From an uncultured Gammaproteobacteria bacterium (GTDB taxonomy: Bacteria; Pseudomonadota; Gammaproteobacteria; Pseudomonadales; Pseudohongiellaceae), in assembly GCA_913061515.1 (NCBI GenBank), contig CAJXSF010000002.1, positions 1 through 64,000 of the forward strand: a DNA stretch of 64,000 bases. The letters are read 5' to 3'. Position numbers and translations under genes: made by a program. Below are positions 17,543 to 26,921 of the stretch, piece by piece. How positions within the stretch are numbered: position 1 is the first letter of the stretch; the number at the start of each line of letters is the position of its first letter. The notes under the pieces were generated by a model that was given only the letters and a program-made list of their open reading frames with translations, had not been told where the DNA came from and ran no database searches.

Positions 17543-19027
17543 ATGTTAAGAAAGATAAGCAAAGCGCTATTCGGCAAACGCTCTAAGGCAAACCCTACTG
17601 AGCAAGCAGAAAACGCCGCTCCAAAACAACGCCCGCACTCAAACGATAAGCGTGGCCGCGCAAGTATCTCCGATCTCGACCTGTCGGGTGCGGATATCAT
17701 TGAGCGCGACGAGCATTGCATTTCACGACGCGACATCTCCCCCAATGCCCTAAAAGTGCTCTACCGATTGAACGATGCGGGCTATCACGCCTTCCTCGTA
17801 GGTGGCGGCGTGCGCGACCTCCTCTTGGGCGATAAGCCTAAAGATTTCGACATATCGACTAACGCAACACCAGAGCAAATTAAGCAATTGTTTCGCAACG
17901 CCATGATCATTGGCAGACGCTTCAAGATTATTCACGTGCGCTTTGGCCGCGAAATAATTGAAGTTACAACGTTCCGAGCGCCTCATGAGCCAGAGAACGA
18001 GTTCAAAGAAAATACCACCAACCGCAGCATCAAAGGCCTAGATTCGGCGCACTCAAGCGCTGGCCTAATTTTGCGCGACAATGTCTACGGCAACATCAAC
18101 GAAGACGCCCTGCGCAGAGACTTCACAGCCAACGCTCTGTACTACACTACCGACGGCTTCCGTATCATCGATTTTGCGCAAGGCCTTCACGATATCGAAA
18201 ACCGTCTCTTACGAATGATCGGAGACCCTGCGACTCGATATAGAGAAGACCCCGTGCGCCTACTGCGCGCCGTACGCTTTGCTGCGAAGCTCGGTTTTGA
18301 TATTGAAAAGAACACACGAGCACCAATGGACGAAATGGCGCCCCTATTGGCGTCGATATCCTCCGCGCGCCTTTTTGACGAATCTCTTAAATTGTTGACT
18401 GGCGGAAAAGCTGAGAAGACCTTTGCCCTAATACGCAAATTTAAAGTCGGGCAAATACTATTTCCCGCAACGATGGCAGCAACCAAGGATCCAGAGAGCG
18501 TCGAAAGCAAACTACTAAACTTAGCGATGCGCAATACTGACAGGCGTCTTGCCCAAGGCAAGTCTGTGACCCCAGCGTTTCTTTATGCCGCCATCTTATG
18601 GGCGCCATTGCAACAAACGCTTAGAAAATACGCTGCTGGCAAAACTGTCACGATTCCCGAACATCATGAAGCCGCGAATCAAGTGATTATTAAGCAGATT
18701 CAAGTCACAGCTATACCAAAACGTTTCTCCATTGCCACCAAAGAGATTTGGGAGCAACAACTGCGTCTACAAACCCGTACCAAACGGGCAGCTGAGTCAG
18801 CCTTTGCCCACCCAAGGTTTCGCGCAGCGTACGACTTCTTGTTATTAAGAGAGGAAGCAGGCGAGGATCTAGACGGTATTGGGCAATGGTGGACTGACTT
18901 CCAAAATGTTGATAAAAATCAGCAAGAGCACATGATTAACAGTCTAGGCAAAGGGGCCGCGACCAAACGACGTCGACGCCGCAAACCAGCCAAAAAGCCA
19001 AACACGGGATCAGAGGACAACGCGTGA
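17543..19027 (+). CDS. pcnB: Poly(A) polymerase I
   Basis: 494 residues. Adds poly(A) tails to RNA 3' ends, marking them for decay. The nucleotidyltransferase motif LVGGGVRDLLLG starts at about residue 85 and the catalytic DFD is at 101-103 (KPKDFDISTNATPEQ); RRDFTANALYY and the RxxEDPVRLLRAVRF segment follow. This length and the basic tail (KRRRRRKPAKK) separate it from tRNA CCA-adding enzymes. It follows the CrcZ-like RNA as in Pseudomonas. The next gene starts with a GTG overlapping its stop by four bases (GTGA), leaving no room for folK, which often follows pcnB in related bacteria. Confidence 0.95.
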   Translation: MLRKISKALFGKRSKANPTEQAENAAPKQRPHSNDKRGRASISDLDLSGADIIERDEHCISRRDISPNALKVLYRLNDAGYHAFLVGGGVRDLLLGDKPKDFDISTNATPEQIKQLFRNAMIIGRRFKIIHVRFGREIIEVTTFRAPHEPENEFKENTTNRSIKGLDSAHSSAGLILRDNVYGNINEDALRRDFTANALYYTTDGFRIIDFAQGLHDIENRLLRMIGDPATRYREDPVRLLRAVRFAAKLGFDIEKNTRAPMDEMAPLLASISSARLFDESLKLLTGGKAEKTFALIRKFKVGQILFPATMAATKDPESVESKLLNLAMRNTDRRLAQGKSVTPAFLYAAILWAPLQQTLRKYAAGKTVTIPEHHEAANQVIIKQIQVTAIPKRFSIATKEIWEQQLRLQTRTKRAAESAFAHPRFRAAYDFLLLREEAGEDLDGIGQWWTDFQNVDKNQQEHMINSLGKGAATKRRRRRKPAKKPNTGSEDNA

Positions 19028-19695
19028 GCACGACAGCACCGTCCCCACATCGCACAGCACCGCGTTTCATTGCTGTGGAAGGCCCTATTGGTGTGGGTAA
19101 GACTAGCCTTACAAAACGTTTAGCGGAGACTTTCAATTACGAAACACTGCTAGAGATGCCGGAAGACAATCCATTTCTGGAGCGTTTTTATCTCGACCCG
19201 CGCCGTAATGCTCTGTCCACGCAACTGTTCTTCCTTTTTCAGCGTTCTCGTCAAATTCAAGATTTACGCCAAGAGGATTTGTTCGAGCAAGTGCGTGTTG
19301 CCGATTTTTTGATCGACAAAGACCCGCTGTTCGCGAGACAGAACCTTGACGATGATGAATTTGCACTCTACCAACAAGTCTATCAACACCTGACTATTGA
19401 TGCCCCGGTGCCAGACCTCGTGCTATACCTGCAGGCGCCAGCCCCAGTGTTGATCGAAAGAATTCACAAGCGCGGCATCGAGGCTGAACAAAATATAAGC
19501 AGCGACTATTTAGAGCGCCTTAATACTGCCTACACAGACTTTTTCCATTACTATGACAAAAGCCCTTTGCTCATTGTCAATTGTGCTGAGATTGACCTTG
19601 TTGGCAATGACGATGATTATCAAATACTCGTTGAGCAAATTATGGCTGGCATCAAAGGAACGCATTACTTCAATCCTAAGCCGAGCCTTCTATAG
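19024..19695 (+). CDS. Deoxynucleoside kinase
   Basis: 223 residues of the deoxyadenosine/deoxyguanosine kinase family, which phosphorylates deoxynucleosides for salvage. P-loop [10 protein letters not shown] (about residues 20-29), the nucleoside-site Glu in [15 protein letters not shown], the [13 protein letters not shown] motif (a DR-type region), and the Arg-containing LID ([12 protein letters not shown]) are present. GTG start at 19024 overlaps the pcnB stop, so translation is coupled. panB follows after 20 bases. In many gammaproteobacteria a kinase of this type sits between folK and panB; here folK is missing. Base specificity cannot be read by eye. Confidence 0.9.
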   Translation: MSTTAPSPHRTAPRFIAVEGPIGVGKTSLTKRLAETFNYETLLEMPEDNPFLERFYLDPRRNALSTQLFFLFQRSRQIQDLRQEDLFEQVRVADFLIDKDPLFARQNLDDDEFALYQQVYQHLTIDAPVPDLVLYLQAPAPVLIERIHKRGIEAEQNISSDYLERLNTAYTDFFHYYDKSPLLIVNCAEIDLVGNDDDYQILVEQIMAGIKGTHYFNPKPSLL

Positions 19696-19715
19696 CCTAC
19701 AGTGGATGGACGATT

Positions 19716-20549
19716 ATGAGCTCTCAAGCATCACCCAATGTTCCACAGACGCCCCGTCGCGCCACAACTCTGAGCACCCTTATCAAGATGAAGCAAAAGG
19801 GTGAGAAATTCACCTGTTTGACCGCCTATGACGCCTGCTTTTCAAGCCTTGTTGGCGAGGCTGGGGTCGATGTCATCTTAATCGGCGATTCCCTTGGCAT
19901 GGTCTTGCAAGGCCACGACAGCACTCTTCCAGTGACTATGGATGATATGGTCTATCACATTAGTAGCGTGAAGCGTGGCAATCGCGGGGCTTTTCTCATC
20001 GGTGACATGCCCTTCATGAGCTATGCCTCTGAGACCCAGACCCTAGAGAACGCAGCGACATTGATGCGCGCTGGTGCGCAAATGATAAAAATTGAAGGGG
20101 GTGCCTGGATCTCTAGCTCTACGCATCTTTTGGCAGAACGCGGCATTCCCGTTTGCGCCCATATGGGGCTCACCCCGCAATCGATTAATCGAATAGGCGG
20201 CTACCATGTCCAAGGCCGTGACCCTCGACAAGCGCAAAGCATGTTAGCCGAAGCAAAATTATTGGAAGCCTCTGGCGCCAGCATGTTGTTGTTGGAGTGT
20301 GTGCCGCAAAAATTAGCCAAAGAAATCAGCGAATCCCTCAGCATTCCAGTCATTGGTATTGGTGCCGGCCCAGACACTGACGCGCAGGTCATGGTGCTTC
20401 ACGATCTACTTGGCATCTCGCCAATCACTCCGAAATTTGTGAAAAATTTTCTAAGCATTTCCGATGACGGGATTCGTGGCGCTTTAAGCGCATTCGTACA
20501 ACAAGTAAAAAATAAAGAATTCCCTGCACCCGAACATTGCTTCGATTAA
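19716..20549 (+). CDS. panB: Ketopantoate hydroxymethyltransferase
   Basis: 277 residues. Transfers a hydroxymethyl group from methylene-tetrahydrofolate to 2-oxoisovalerate, the first committed step of pantothenate synthesis. Recognised by [32 protein letters not shown] and the metal-binding DD in [14 protein letters not shown], and [17 protein letters not shown] near the end. Full length. ATG at 19716 has GGA nine bases upstream. panC starts ten bases after its stop, so panB and panC form an operon with the kinase and pcnB. Confidence 0.97.
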   Translation: MSSQASPNVPQTPRRATTLSTLIKMKQKGEKFTCLTAYDACFSSLVGEAGVDVILIGDSLGMVLQGHDSTLPVTMDDMVYHISSVKRGNRGAFLIGDMPFMSYASETQTLENAATLMRAGAQMIKIEGGAWISSSTHLLAERGIPVCAHMGLTPQSINRIGGYHVQGRDPRQAQSMLAEAKLLEASGASMLLLECVPQKLAKEISESLSIPVIGIGAGPDTDAQVMVLHDLLGISPITPKFVKNFLSISDDGIRGALSAFVQQVKNKEFPAPEHCFD

Positions 20550-20559
20550 ACGAGCCCTC

Positions 20560-21414
20560 ATGCAGCATCTTACGCAGATTCAACAATTACGTGACACCTT
20601 GGCAACCTACCGGCGCCAAGGTCAGCGTATAGCATTGGTACCTACTATGGGCAATCTGCATGCAGGCCACATTCACTTGGTCGAAACAGCTCGTAGTCAT
20701 GCCGACATCGTCGTCAGTACGATTTTTGTGAACCCAATGCAGTTCGGCAAAAACGAAGACCTTGACTCTTATCCGCGCACCCTTGAACAAGACAAAGCGA
20801 AACTAATCGCCGCAAACTGCGATGTGCTTTTCACGCCAACGGCAAATGAGATCTACCCTACGGGGCATGAAAACAATACCGTCGTGTCGGTGCCGCAAGT
20901 CTCAACACGATATTGCGGGGCTAGCCGACCAGGGCATTTTGACGGCGTCTCGACTGTCGTTTGTAAGCTCTTTAATATCGTGCAGCCTGATACAGCCGTG
21001 TTCGGTTTAAAGGACTATCAACAATTTTTAGTTATCAGCAAAATGGTGGCGGATCTCTGCCTTCCTGTGACACTGGTTGGCGTCCCTACTCAACGCGACG
21101 GCAGCGGACTTGCCTTAAGTTCACGCAACAGCTATTTGAGCGAGAAACAAAAACACGATGCAGTGGCATTGATCGAGACTCTCCGATGGGCTGCCAGCGA
21201 CCTACTGGCAAGAAAGCCAGCTCACGCGATAGAAGAAGAGGCAAAAAGGCGACTAAGCAGCGCAGGCTTTACCCCCGATTATTTTGCAATATGTCATGCT
21301 CGCACACTAGAGCCGGCTCAACAAAACGATGTTGATTTGGTCATACTCGCTGCAGCCTATCTTGGCAAAACCCGTCTTATCGACAATATAACCCTGCAAC
21401 TGCCCCCCGCATAA
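20560..21414 (+). CDS. panC: Pantothenate synthetase
   Basis: 284 residues. Joins pantoate and beta-alanine using ATP, completing pantothenate synthesis. The HIGH-like site is in VPTMGNLHAGHIHLVETA; FVNPMQFGKNEDLDSYPRT and the KMSKS-like GLALSSRNSYLS are intact, as is GLKDYQQFLVI. Full length, starting ten bases after panB. The 140-base gap to acs holds no recognised terminator. Confidence 0.97.
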   Translation: MQHLTQIQQLRDTLATYRRQGQRIALVPTMGNLHAGHIHLVETARSHADIVVSTIFVNPMQFGKNEDLDSYPRTLEQDKAKLIAANCDVLFTPTANEIYPTGHENNTVVSVPQVSTRYCGASRPGHFDGVSTVVCKLFNIVQPDTAVFGLKDYQQFLVISKMVADLCLPVTLVGVPTQRDGSGLALSSRNSYLSEKQKHDAVALIETLRWAASDLLARKPAHAIEEEAKRRLSSAGFTPDYFAICHARTLEPAQQNDVDLVILAAAYLGKTRLIDNITLQLPPA

Positions 21415-21554
21415 CGCGAATAATGCCAGCAGTATTTCTCTGCAATTTTACTCACTGCTCAAAACCTGCTAAAACCTTTAGATAACGACTTAATATCGCG
21501 ATAGTGGCCTTACCTATCGCAACCACAAGTAATAACCAACAAAAGGACTTAGCG

Positions 21555-23492
21555 ATGCCTGCCAATCGTGTTTACCCAGTTAGTGATGCAATCGCCGCCA
21601 ATAGCTTAATTAGCAAAGAAGACTACCAACAGCTTTATCAACAATCGCTTCATGAACCCGAGCAATTTTGGACCAAAAAAGCCAAAGAGTTCCTTGATTG
21701 GATAGAACCATGGCAGCAATTGCGCAGCGGCGATTTTAAAGATGCCTCCAACCAATGGTTTGTCGGGGGCAAGCTTAATGTTTGCGTCAATTGTGTCGAT
21801 CGCCACCTGCCCCATCGTGCGCAACAAACGGCACTCATCTGGGAAGGAGACGACCCTAAAGACAGCGAACATATTAGCTATCAAACCTTGTTTGAGAAGA
21901 CCTGCAAAATGGCCAATGCACTGCGTGCGCGCGGCGTAAAGAAAGGCGACAGAATCAGCATTTATATGCCAATGATTCCCGAAGCTTGTTATGCGATGTT
22001 GGCTTGCGCGCGCATTGGCGCCGTTCACTCGATCGTATTTGGTGGTTTCTCGCCCGAGGCTATCAAAGACAGAATATTGGATTCGGATTGCCGAGTAGTT
22101 ATCACCGCTGACCAAGGTTTGCGCGGGGGCAAACACATTCCCTTGAAACGCAATGTCGATAAAGCTTTAGACCATTGCCCTGACGTTCATACTGTATTGG
22201 TCGTAAAACATACTGGGGCGGATATCGCCTGGCACGACGATCGCGATGTGTATTATCACGAGATCATCGATGAGGTTAGCGCCCATTGTGAGCCTGAAGT
22301 GATGGACGCTGAAGACCCACTATTTATTCTCTACACCTCTGGGTCTACGGGCAAACCAAAAGGTGTTTTACATACTTCTGCCGGCTACTTGCTGATGGCT
22401 GCAATGACGCATCGATACGTTTTCGATTATCAAGAAGGAGACGTTTACTGGTGCACTGCCGATGTCGGTTGGGTAACCGGACACAGCTATATCGTCTACG
22501 GCCCGCTAGCCAATGGTGCCACGACACTTGTTTTTGAAGGTGTACCGACCTATCCCGATGCCTCTAGATTCTGGCAGGTCATCGATAAACATCAAGTAAA
22601 TTCATTCTACACAGCTCCCACAGCTATTCGTGCACTCATGTCTGCCGGCGATGAGCCTGTAAAAAGCACCTCCCGCCAATCACTACGTATTCTTGGTTCT
22701 GTGGGCGAGCCGATTAATCCAGAAGCATGGCAATGGTATTACGATGTTGTCGGCGAAGGACGTTGCCCAATCGTGGATACCTGGTGGCAAACCGAAACCG
22801 GCAGCATCATGATTACACCACTGCCTGGGGTTACCGACTTGAAACCTGGCTCAGCGACATTGCCTTTCTTTGGTGTGCAACCAGCATTACTCGATGCCAA
22901 TGGCGAAGAATTAAAAGGACCGGCAACTGGCAACCTAGTCCTTTGCAGCAGCTGGCCAAGCCAAATTCGTTCAGTCTATGGCGACCACCAGCGATGTATC
23001 GACACTTATTTCAAGACCTACCCCGGTTACTATTTCACCGGCGACAGTGCTCGTCGTGATGCCGATGGCTATTACTGGGTGACGGGGCGCGTTGACGATG
23101 TCATTAACGTATCAGGGCACCGACTTGGCACGGCCGAGATTGAAAGCGCCCTAGTGTTGCACCCCAAAGTTGCTGAGGCCGCGGTAGTCGGGTTTCCGCA
23201 TGACATCAAGGGGCAAGCAGTTTACGCCTACGTCACACTAATGTTAGATGAGCAGGAGAGCGAAGATCTAAGACGCAATCTATTGGCGTTTGTCGCAGAA
23301 GAGATCGGGGCTTTTGCCAGACCAGAGATAATCCAGTTTGCACCGGGCCTCCCTAAGACTCGCTCGGGTAAAATTATGCGTCGGATTCTAAGAAAAATTG
23401 CGGCAAACGAGCTAGAAAATATGGGTGATACGACAACTCTGGCAGACCCATCGGTTGTCGATCAGCTGATTGAAAATAGAGTCAATCGCTAA
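21555..23492 (+). CDS. acs: Acetyl-CoA synthetase
   Basis: 645 residues. Makes acetyl-CoA from acetate, ATP and CoA by an acetyl-AMP intermediate. The AMP-binding motif [15 protein letters not shown] and the [11 protein letters not shown] motif are present, and the catalytic, acetylation-controlled lysine is K606 in [14 protein letters not shown]. The ATG at 21555 ([11 protein letters not shown]) has AAAGGAC eight bases upstream and matches usual Acs N-termini; the open frame back to a GTG at 21504 is not coding. acs lies in the same place in Pseudomonas chromosomes beyond panC. The thiolase gene follows closely, so acetate assimilation and acetoacetyl-CoA metabolism may be co-expressed. Confidence 0.97.
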   Translation: MPANRVYPVSDAIAANSLISKEDYQQLYQQSLHEPEQFWTKKAKEFLDWIEPWQQLRSGDFKDASNQWFVGGKLNVCVNCVDRHLPHRAQQTALIWEGDDPKDSEHISYQTLFEKTCKMANALRARGVKKGDRISIYMPMIPEACYAMLACARIGAVHSIVFGGFSPEAIKDRILDSDCRVVITADQGLRGGKHIPLKRNVDKALDHCPDVHTVLVVKHTGADIAWHDDRDVYYHEIIDEVSAHCEPEVMDAEDPLFILYTSGSTGKPKGVLHTSAGYLLMAAMTHRYVFDYQEGDVYWCTADVGWVTGHSYIVYGPLANGATTLVFEGVPTYPDASRFWQVIDKHQVNSFYTAPTAIRALMSAGDEPVKSTSRQSLRILGSVGEPINPEAWQWYYDVVGEGRCPIVDTWWQTETGSIMITPLPGVTDLKPGSATLPFFGVQPALLDANGEELKGPATGNLVLCSSWPSQIRSVYGDHQRCIDTYFKTYPGYYFTGDSARRDADGYYWVTGRVDDVINVSGHRLGTAEIESALVLHPKVAEAAVVGFPHDIKGQAVYAYVTLMLDEQESEDLRRNLLAFVAEEIGAFARPEIIQFAPGLPKTRSGKIMRRILRKIAANELENMGDTTTLADPSVVDQLIENRVNR

Positions 23493-23538
23493 CGCACCGC
23501 GTTGCCACAAATGCTCCAATCATTCGGGGAAAAAGAAA

Positions 23539-24717
23539 ATGGAAGATGTTTATATTGTGGCCGCAGGTCGCAGCGCCGTAGGGAATTTCAACGGTGCCCT
23601 CGCGGACCTCTCTGCTGTAGAACTAGGCAGCCAGGTAATCAAACAGTTGTTGGATCAACATAATATTGATCCAACATTGGTCGATGAGGTAATACTCGGG
23701 CATGTACTGAGTGCCGGGTGCGGGCAAAATACTGCAAGACAAGCTAGCATCCATGCCGGCATTGGTATTGCTACTCCAGCATTAACTATCAACAAGGTTT
23801 GCGGGTCGGCACTGAAAGCGGTGCACCTTGCAACACAAGCAATCGCACTTGGCGATGCCCAACTGGTGGTTGCCGGCGGCATGGAAAGCATGAGCCAATC
23901 AGCCCACGTGTTGCCACAGGCTCGACGCGGGAAAAAGATGGGCAATTGGGAGCTAGTCGACACGATGCTCCACGACGGGCTCCAAGATGCATTCAAGCAT
24001 TATCATATGGGCATCACTGCCGAGAATCTCGCTAGTCAGTACGGCATTTCCCGCAGTGAACAAGATGAATTTGCACTCTCATCTCAACAAAAGGCATCTG
24101 CCGCCATTGCGAATAATCGATTCGATGATGAAATTTTGCCAATACAGGTGCCGCAACGTCGAGGCGATCCAATTGTTGTAGATCGGGACGAGGGGCCACG
24201 CCCCGATGCAAGCGCCGAATTACTAGCGCGACTAAAACCAGCCTTTAAGGAAGATGGTTCAGTAACTGCCGGCAATGCCTCTGGGCTGAATGATGGTGCG
24301 GCGGTCGTGATCCTTTGCAACAAAGCCATGATTAACCACTTAGGCTGCAAACCTCTCGCGCGAGTGGCAGCCTATGCGAGCTCAGCTGTAGCCCCAGAAA
24401 TCATGGGAATTGCACCCGTGAGTGCAACTGAACTATGCCTTAAAAAAGCCGGATGGCGCCTTGATGACGTGGACCTAATCGAGGCTAACGAAGCCTTTGC
24501 GGTGCAGTCACTGGCGGTAGGGAAAGTGCTGCAATGGGACGCCACTAAAGTAAACGTCAACGGCGGCGCAATCGCCATCGGCCACCCCATTGGCGCATCA
24601 GGATGTCGCGTGTTAGTAACTTTGATACACGAAATGCTTAAACGGGACTCTAAAAAAGGGCTTGCGACGCTATGCATCGGTGGCGGTCAAGGTGTTGCTA
24701 TCGCTATAGAGCGTTGA
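23539..24717 (+). CDS. Acetyl-CoA C-acyltransferase (thiolase)
   Basis: 392 residues, full length. The nucleophile is C88 in NKVCGSALKAV; NEAFAVQ, GGAIAIGHPIGASG (catalytic His) and TLCIGGGQG (second Cys) are all there. The size and motifs fit a biosynthetic acetoacetyl-CoA thiolase (AtoB/PhaA type) rather than FadA, but the substrate range is inferred. The start at 23539 (MEDVYIVAAG) follows GGGGAAAAAG; the frame is open back to 23470 inside acs and that part is not coding. The 3' end overlaps the convergent GNAT gene by 31 bases. Confidence 0.93.
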   Translation: MEDVYIVAAGRSAVGNFNGALADLSAVELGSQVIKQLLDQHNIDPTLVDEVILGHVLSAGCGQNTARQASIHAGIGIATPALTINKVCGSALKAVHLATQAIALGDAQLVVAGGMESMSQSAHVLPQARRGKKMGNWELVDTMLHDGLQDAFKHYHMGITAENLASQYGISRSEQDEFALSSQQKASAAIANNRFDDEILPIQVPQRRGDPIVVDRDEGPRPDASAELLARLKPAFKEDGSVTAGNASGLNDGAAVVILCNKAMINHLGCKPLARVAAYASSAVAPEIMGIAPVSATELCLKKAGWRLDDVDLIEANEAFAVQSLAVGKVLQWDATKVNVNGGAIAIGHPIGASGCRVLVTLIHEMLKRDSKKGLATLCIGGGQGVAIAIER

Positions 24718-25172
24718 TACATCGTGACGATTTCACGCGTGGGAAGCATTACACTTTCTATTGCGTGAAAGCCCATGCTTTGCACAAAGAGATGTCCAAT
24801 TTTGTTGCTGGGACGATCGTGCACCTGACACACGAGTGCTGTTTTCTTGTCCGCCTTCGCCTTGGCGATACACAACTCAAATAGTCCTGACCCTACCCCT
24901 TGTCGCCGCGAAGAGGAATCGACAACTATCCTATCCAAATACACAAAATCTTCAAATCTCGTCATAAACCATTGATAGCTAAATTGCTCAATGGCTTGCC
25001 CCGAACTCATCGCTAACGCGAAAGCAGAAACTTTTGCACCGCGACGTAAATCGAAGTGGTAATCACAATATTGGTAAATTTCTACGAATAGACTTTCGGT
25101 TTGCTTCTGCGCTTGGAAAGCAGTGCTTTCATTTAAGCGCCACATCGCTTTTATAGCGGAAGTCTCAAGCAT
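24687..25172 (-). CDS. GNAT family N-acetyltransferase
   Basis: 161 residues. Acetyl-CoA-binding motif A is VVDSSSRRQGVGSGLFE (about residues 83-99), preceded by the beta strand FVYLDRIVV and followed by the FVQSMGFHAIE strand-turn typical of GNAT enzymes. The acceptor is unknown. It is the last gene of the sulfur operon, starting six bases past the SulP stop, so it is probably co-transcribed. Its 3' 31 bases run tail-to-tail into the thiolase gene on the other strand. Confidence 0.8.
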   Translation of the reverse strand: MLETSAIKAMWRLNESTAFQAQKQTESLFVEIYQYCDYHFDLRRGAKVSAFALAMSSGQAIEQFSYQWFMTRFEDFVYLDRIVVDSSSRRQGVGSGLFELCIAKAKADKKTALVCQVHDRPSNKIGHLFVQSMGFHAIESVMLPTREIVTMYQRSIAIATP

Positions 25173-25178
25173 AGATAA

Positions 25179-26876
25179 TCACTTCAACGCTTCAACAGCT
25201 TGATGCTGAGACAAATAGACGTTGCCACTGAGCTTAGTTAAGAATTCACCTCGCTCAAGGCGATCCATGACTGGCCCTTTCACTTCCGAGAGGTGAAGCT
25301 TTATGTCTAATTCATCAAGATGCTCATTCATCGCCAAAATCGATTCCATCGCACTCATATCAATCTCGTTCACGGCGGTACACATCAAAATAACGTGCTT
25401 CAAGCGAGGCCTTTTAGCCACCATTGCATAGATGATATCTTCAAGATACCGCGTATTAGCAAAATACAAACTCTCATCAATTCTGATTGAAAGAATCGTT
25501 TCATGAGTTTCAACCTCATGCCTTGCCGCATTGCGAAAATGCTCCGTTCCAGGAAGCTCCCCCACAACGGCTACATGCGGTCGAGAGGTTTTATACAGAT
25601 GCACTATTAACGAGACTAAAACCCCTGCCGCCACACCTATTTCTACCCCTGCAAGCAGAGTTAAAACAATAGTGGCTAGAACAGCGAGAAAGTCTGCCTT
25701 AGAGAATCGCCAAGCCGTTTTTAGAATTGAGATATCGACCAAGGACCACACTGCAGCAATAATGGTTGCCGCTAGTGTCGCTTTTGGCAAATACACTAAC
25801 AAGGGCACGAACAACAATGTGGCAAGCGCCATCAATAGCGCAGCAATCAGTCCCGCAGCAGGAGTCGCAGCTCCTGCATCGTAGTTCACCACGGACCGAG
25901 AAAAGCCGCCAGCAACAGGAAACCCGCCAAAGAAACTAGTCGCAACGTTTGAGGAGCCAAGTGCAAGTAATTCTTGATCAGGATTAATACGCTCACGACG
26001 TTTAGCTGCCAATCCCTGTGCTACAGAGATCGATTCTACAAAACCGATGGTAGCGATCAATACGGCAGAACCGCCAAGCAAACGCCACATCTGCATATCG
26101 AAAGAGGGCAAAGTAACACTTGGTAAGCCTGTTGGAACTTGACCAACAGTCGCCAGACCAATCTCGTCTAAACGGAACCACCAAGCAATCATAGTGGTAG
26201 CAACCACCGAGACGACGGGACTAATACGCGAAAACATTTGCGCGGTACTATGAGAAACTCCCCAGCCTTTTAGAAGCTTGGCTACCCCATTGCGCGACCA
26301 AAATAGCCATAGCAAGGTGGGAGCAGACACCATCACAGTGACCCAATTTAGCTGGCCTGCTGACTTCCATAACGAAGGCAGCAATTCAAACAGCGTATAG
26401 CCATGAGATTCGATTCCGAGCAAATGTTGAACCTGGCTGACTGAAATAATCAAGGCAGAAGCCGTGATGAACCCCGTCACTACTGGGTGTGACATAAAAT
26501 TTGCCACAAACCCCAACCGCAAGGCTCCAAGCAACATGAGCATTGCTCCTGCCATAAAGGCAAGTGTGAGAGCTGCAGTTATATATTGCTCAGGGGCTAA
26601 ACCAAGAGAGCCAAGCGCGGCCGCTGTCATTAATGACATCACCGCGACAGGCCCAACCGATAACACTCGACTAGTCCCTAAAAACGCATAGACCACCAAG
26701 GGCAATATGCTTGCATACAATCCCATCTCTGCAGGCAAACCTGCCAGCAGCGCATACGCAAGCGATTGGGGAATCAGCATGATGGTAACAATGACAGCCG
26801 CTAACGAGTCTTCTGTGAACTTAGTGCCATTGTATGTTTTTACCCACGCTAGCGCCGGCAACCATTGTCTTGCCAT
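25179..26876 (-). CDS. SulP family anion permease with STAS domain
   Basis: 565 residues. A SulP (SLC26) membrane domain with the signature PQSLAYALLAGLPAEMGLYAS near residue 36 and about 12-14 helices is followed by a C-terminal cytosolic STAS domain from about residue 435 (SIRIDESLYFANTRYLED, CTAVNEIDMSAMESI). The family exchanges sulfate, bicarbonate or related anions. Being third in an operon with persulfide dioxygenase and SQR, it may export sulfite or sulfate made by sulfide oxidation; this is inference. ATG at 26876; 45 bases separate it from the upstream SQR gene. Confidence 0.92.
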   Translation of the reverse strand: MARQWLPALAWVKTYNGTKFTEDSLAAVIVTIMLIPQSLAYALLAGLPAEMGLYASILPLVVYAFLGTSRVLSVGPVAVMSLMTAAALGSLGLAPEQYITAALTLAFMAGAMLMLLGALRLGFVANFMSHPVVTGFITASALIISVSQVQHLLGIESHGYTLFELLPSLWKSAGQLNWVTVMVSAPTLLWLFWSRNGVAKLLKGWGVSHSTAQMFSRISPVVSVVATTMIAWWFRLDEIGLATVGQVPTGLPSVTLPSFDMQMWRLLGGSAVLIATIGFVESISVAQGLAAKRRERINPDQELLALGSSNVATSFFGGFPVAGGFSRSVVNYDAGAATPAAGLIAALLMALATLLFVPLLVYLPKATLAATIIAAVWSLVDISILKTAWRFSKADFLAVLATIVLTLLAGVEIGVAAGVLVSLIVHLYKTSRPHVAVVGELPGTEHFRNAARHEVETHETILSIRIDESLYFANTRYLEDIIYAMVAKRPRLKHVILMCTAVNEIDMSAMESILAMNEHLDELDIKLHLSEVKGPVMDRLERGEFLTKLSGNVYLSQHQAVEALK

Positions 26877-26921
26877 CAGTGTTCACCCACCGTTTTATCC
26901 AGAAACAAACGAGTCACTGTA

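Noticed and set aside
21504-21554. Longer acs product from a GTG at 21504
   Set aside because: The ATG at 21555 has a good Shine-Dalgarno sequence and matches known Acs N-termini; the extension does not.
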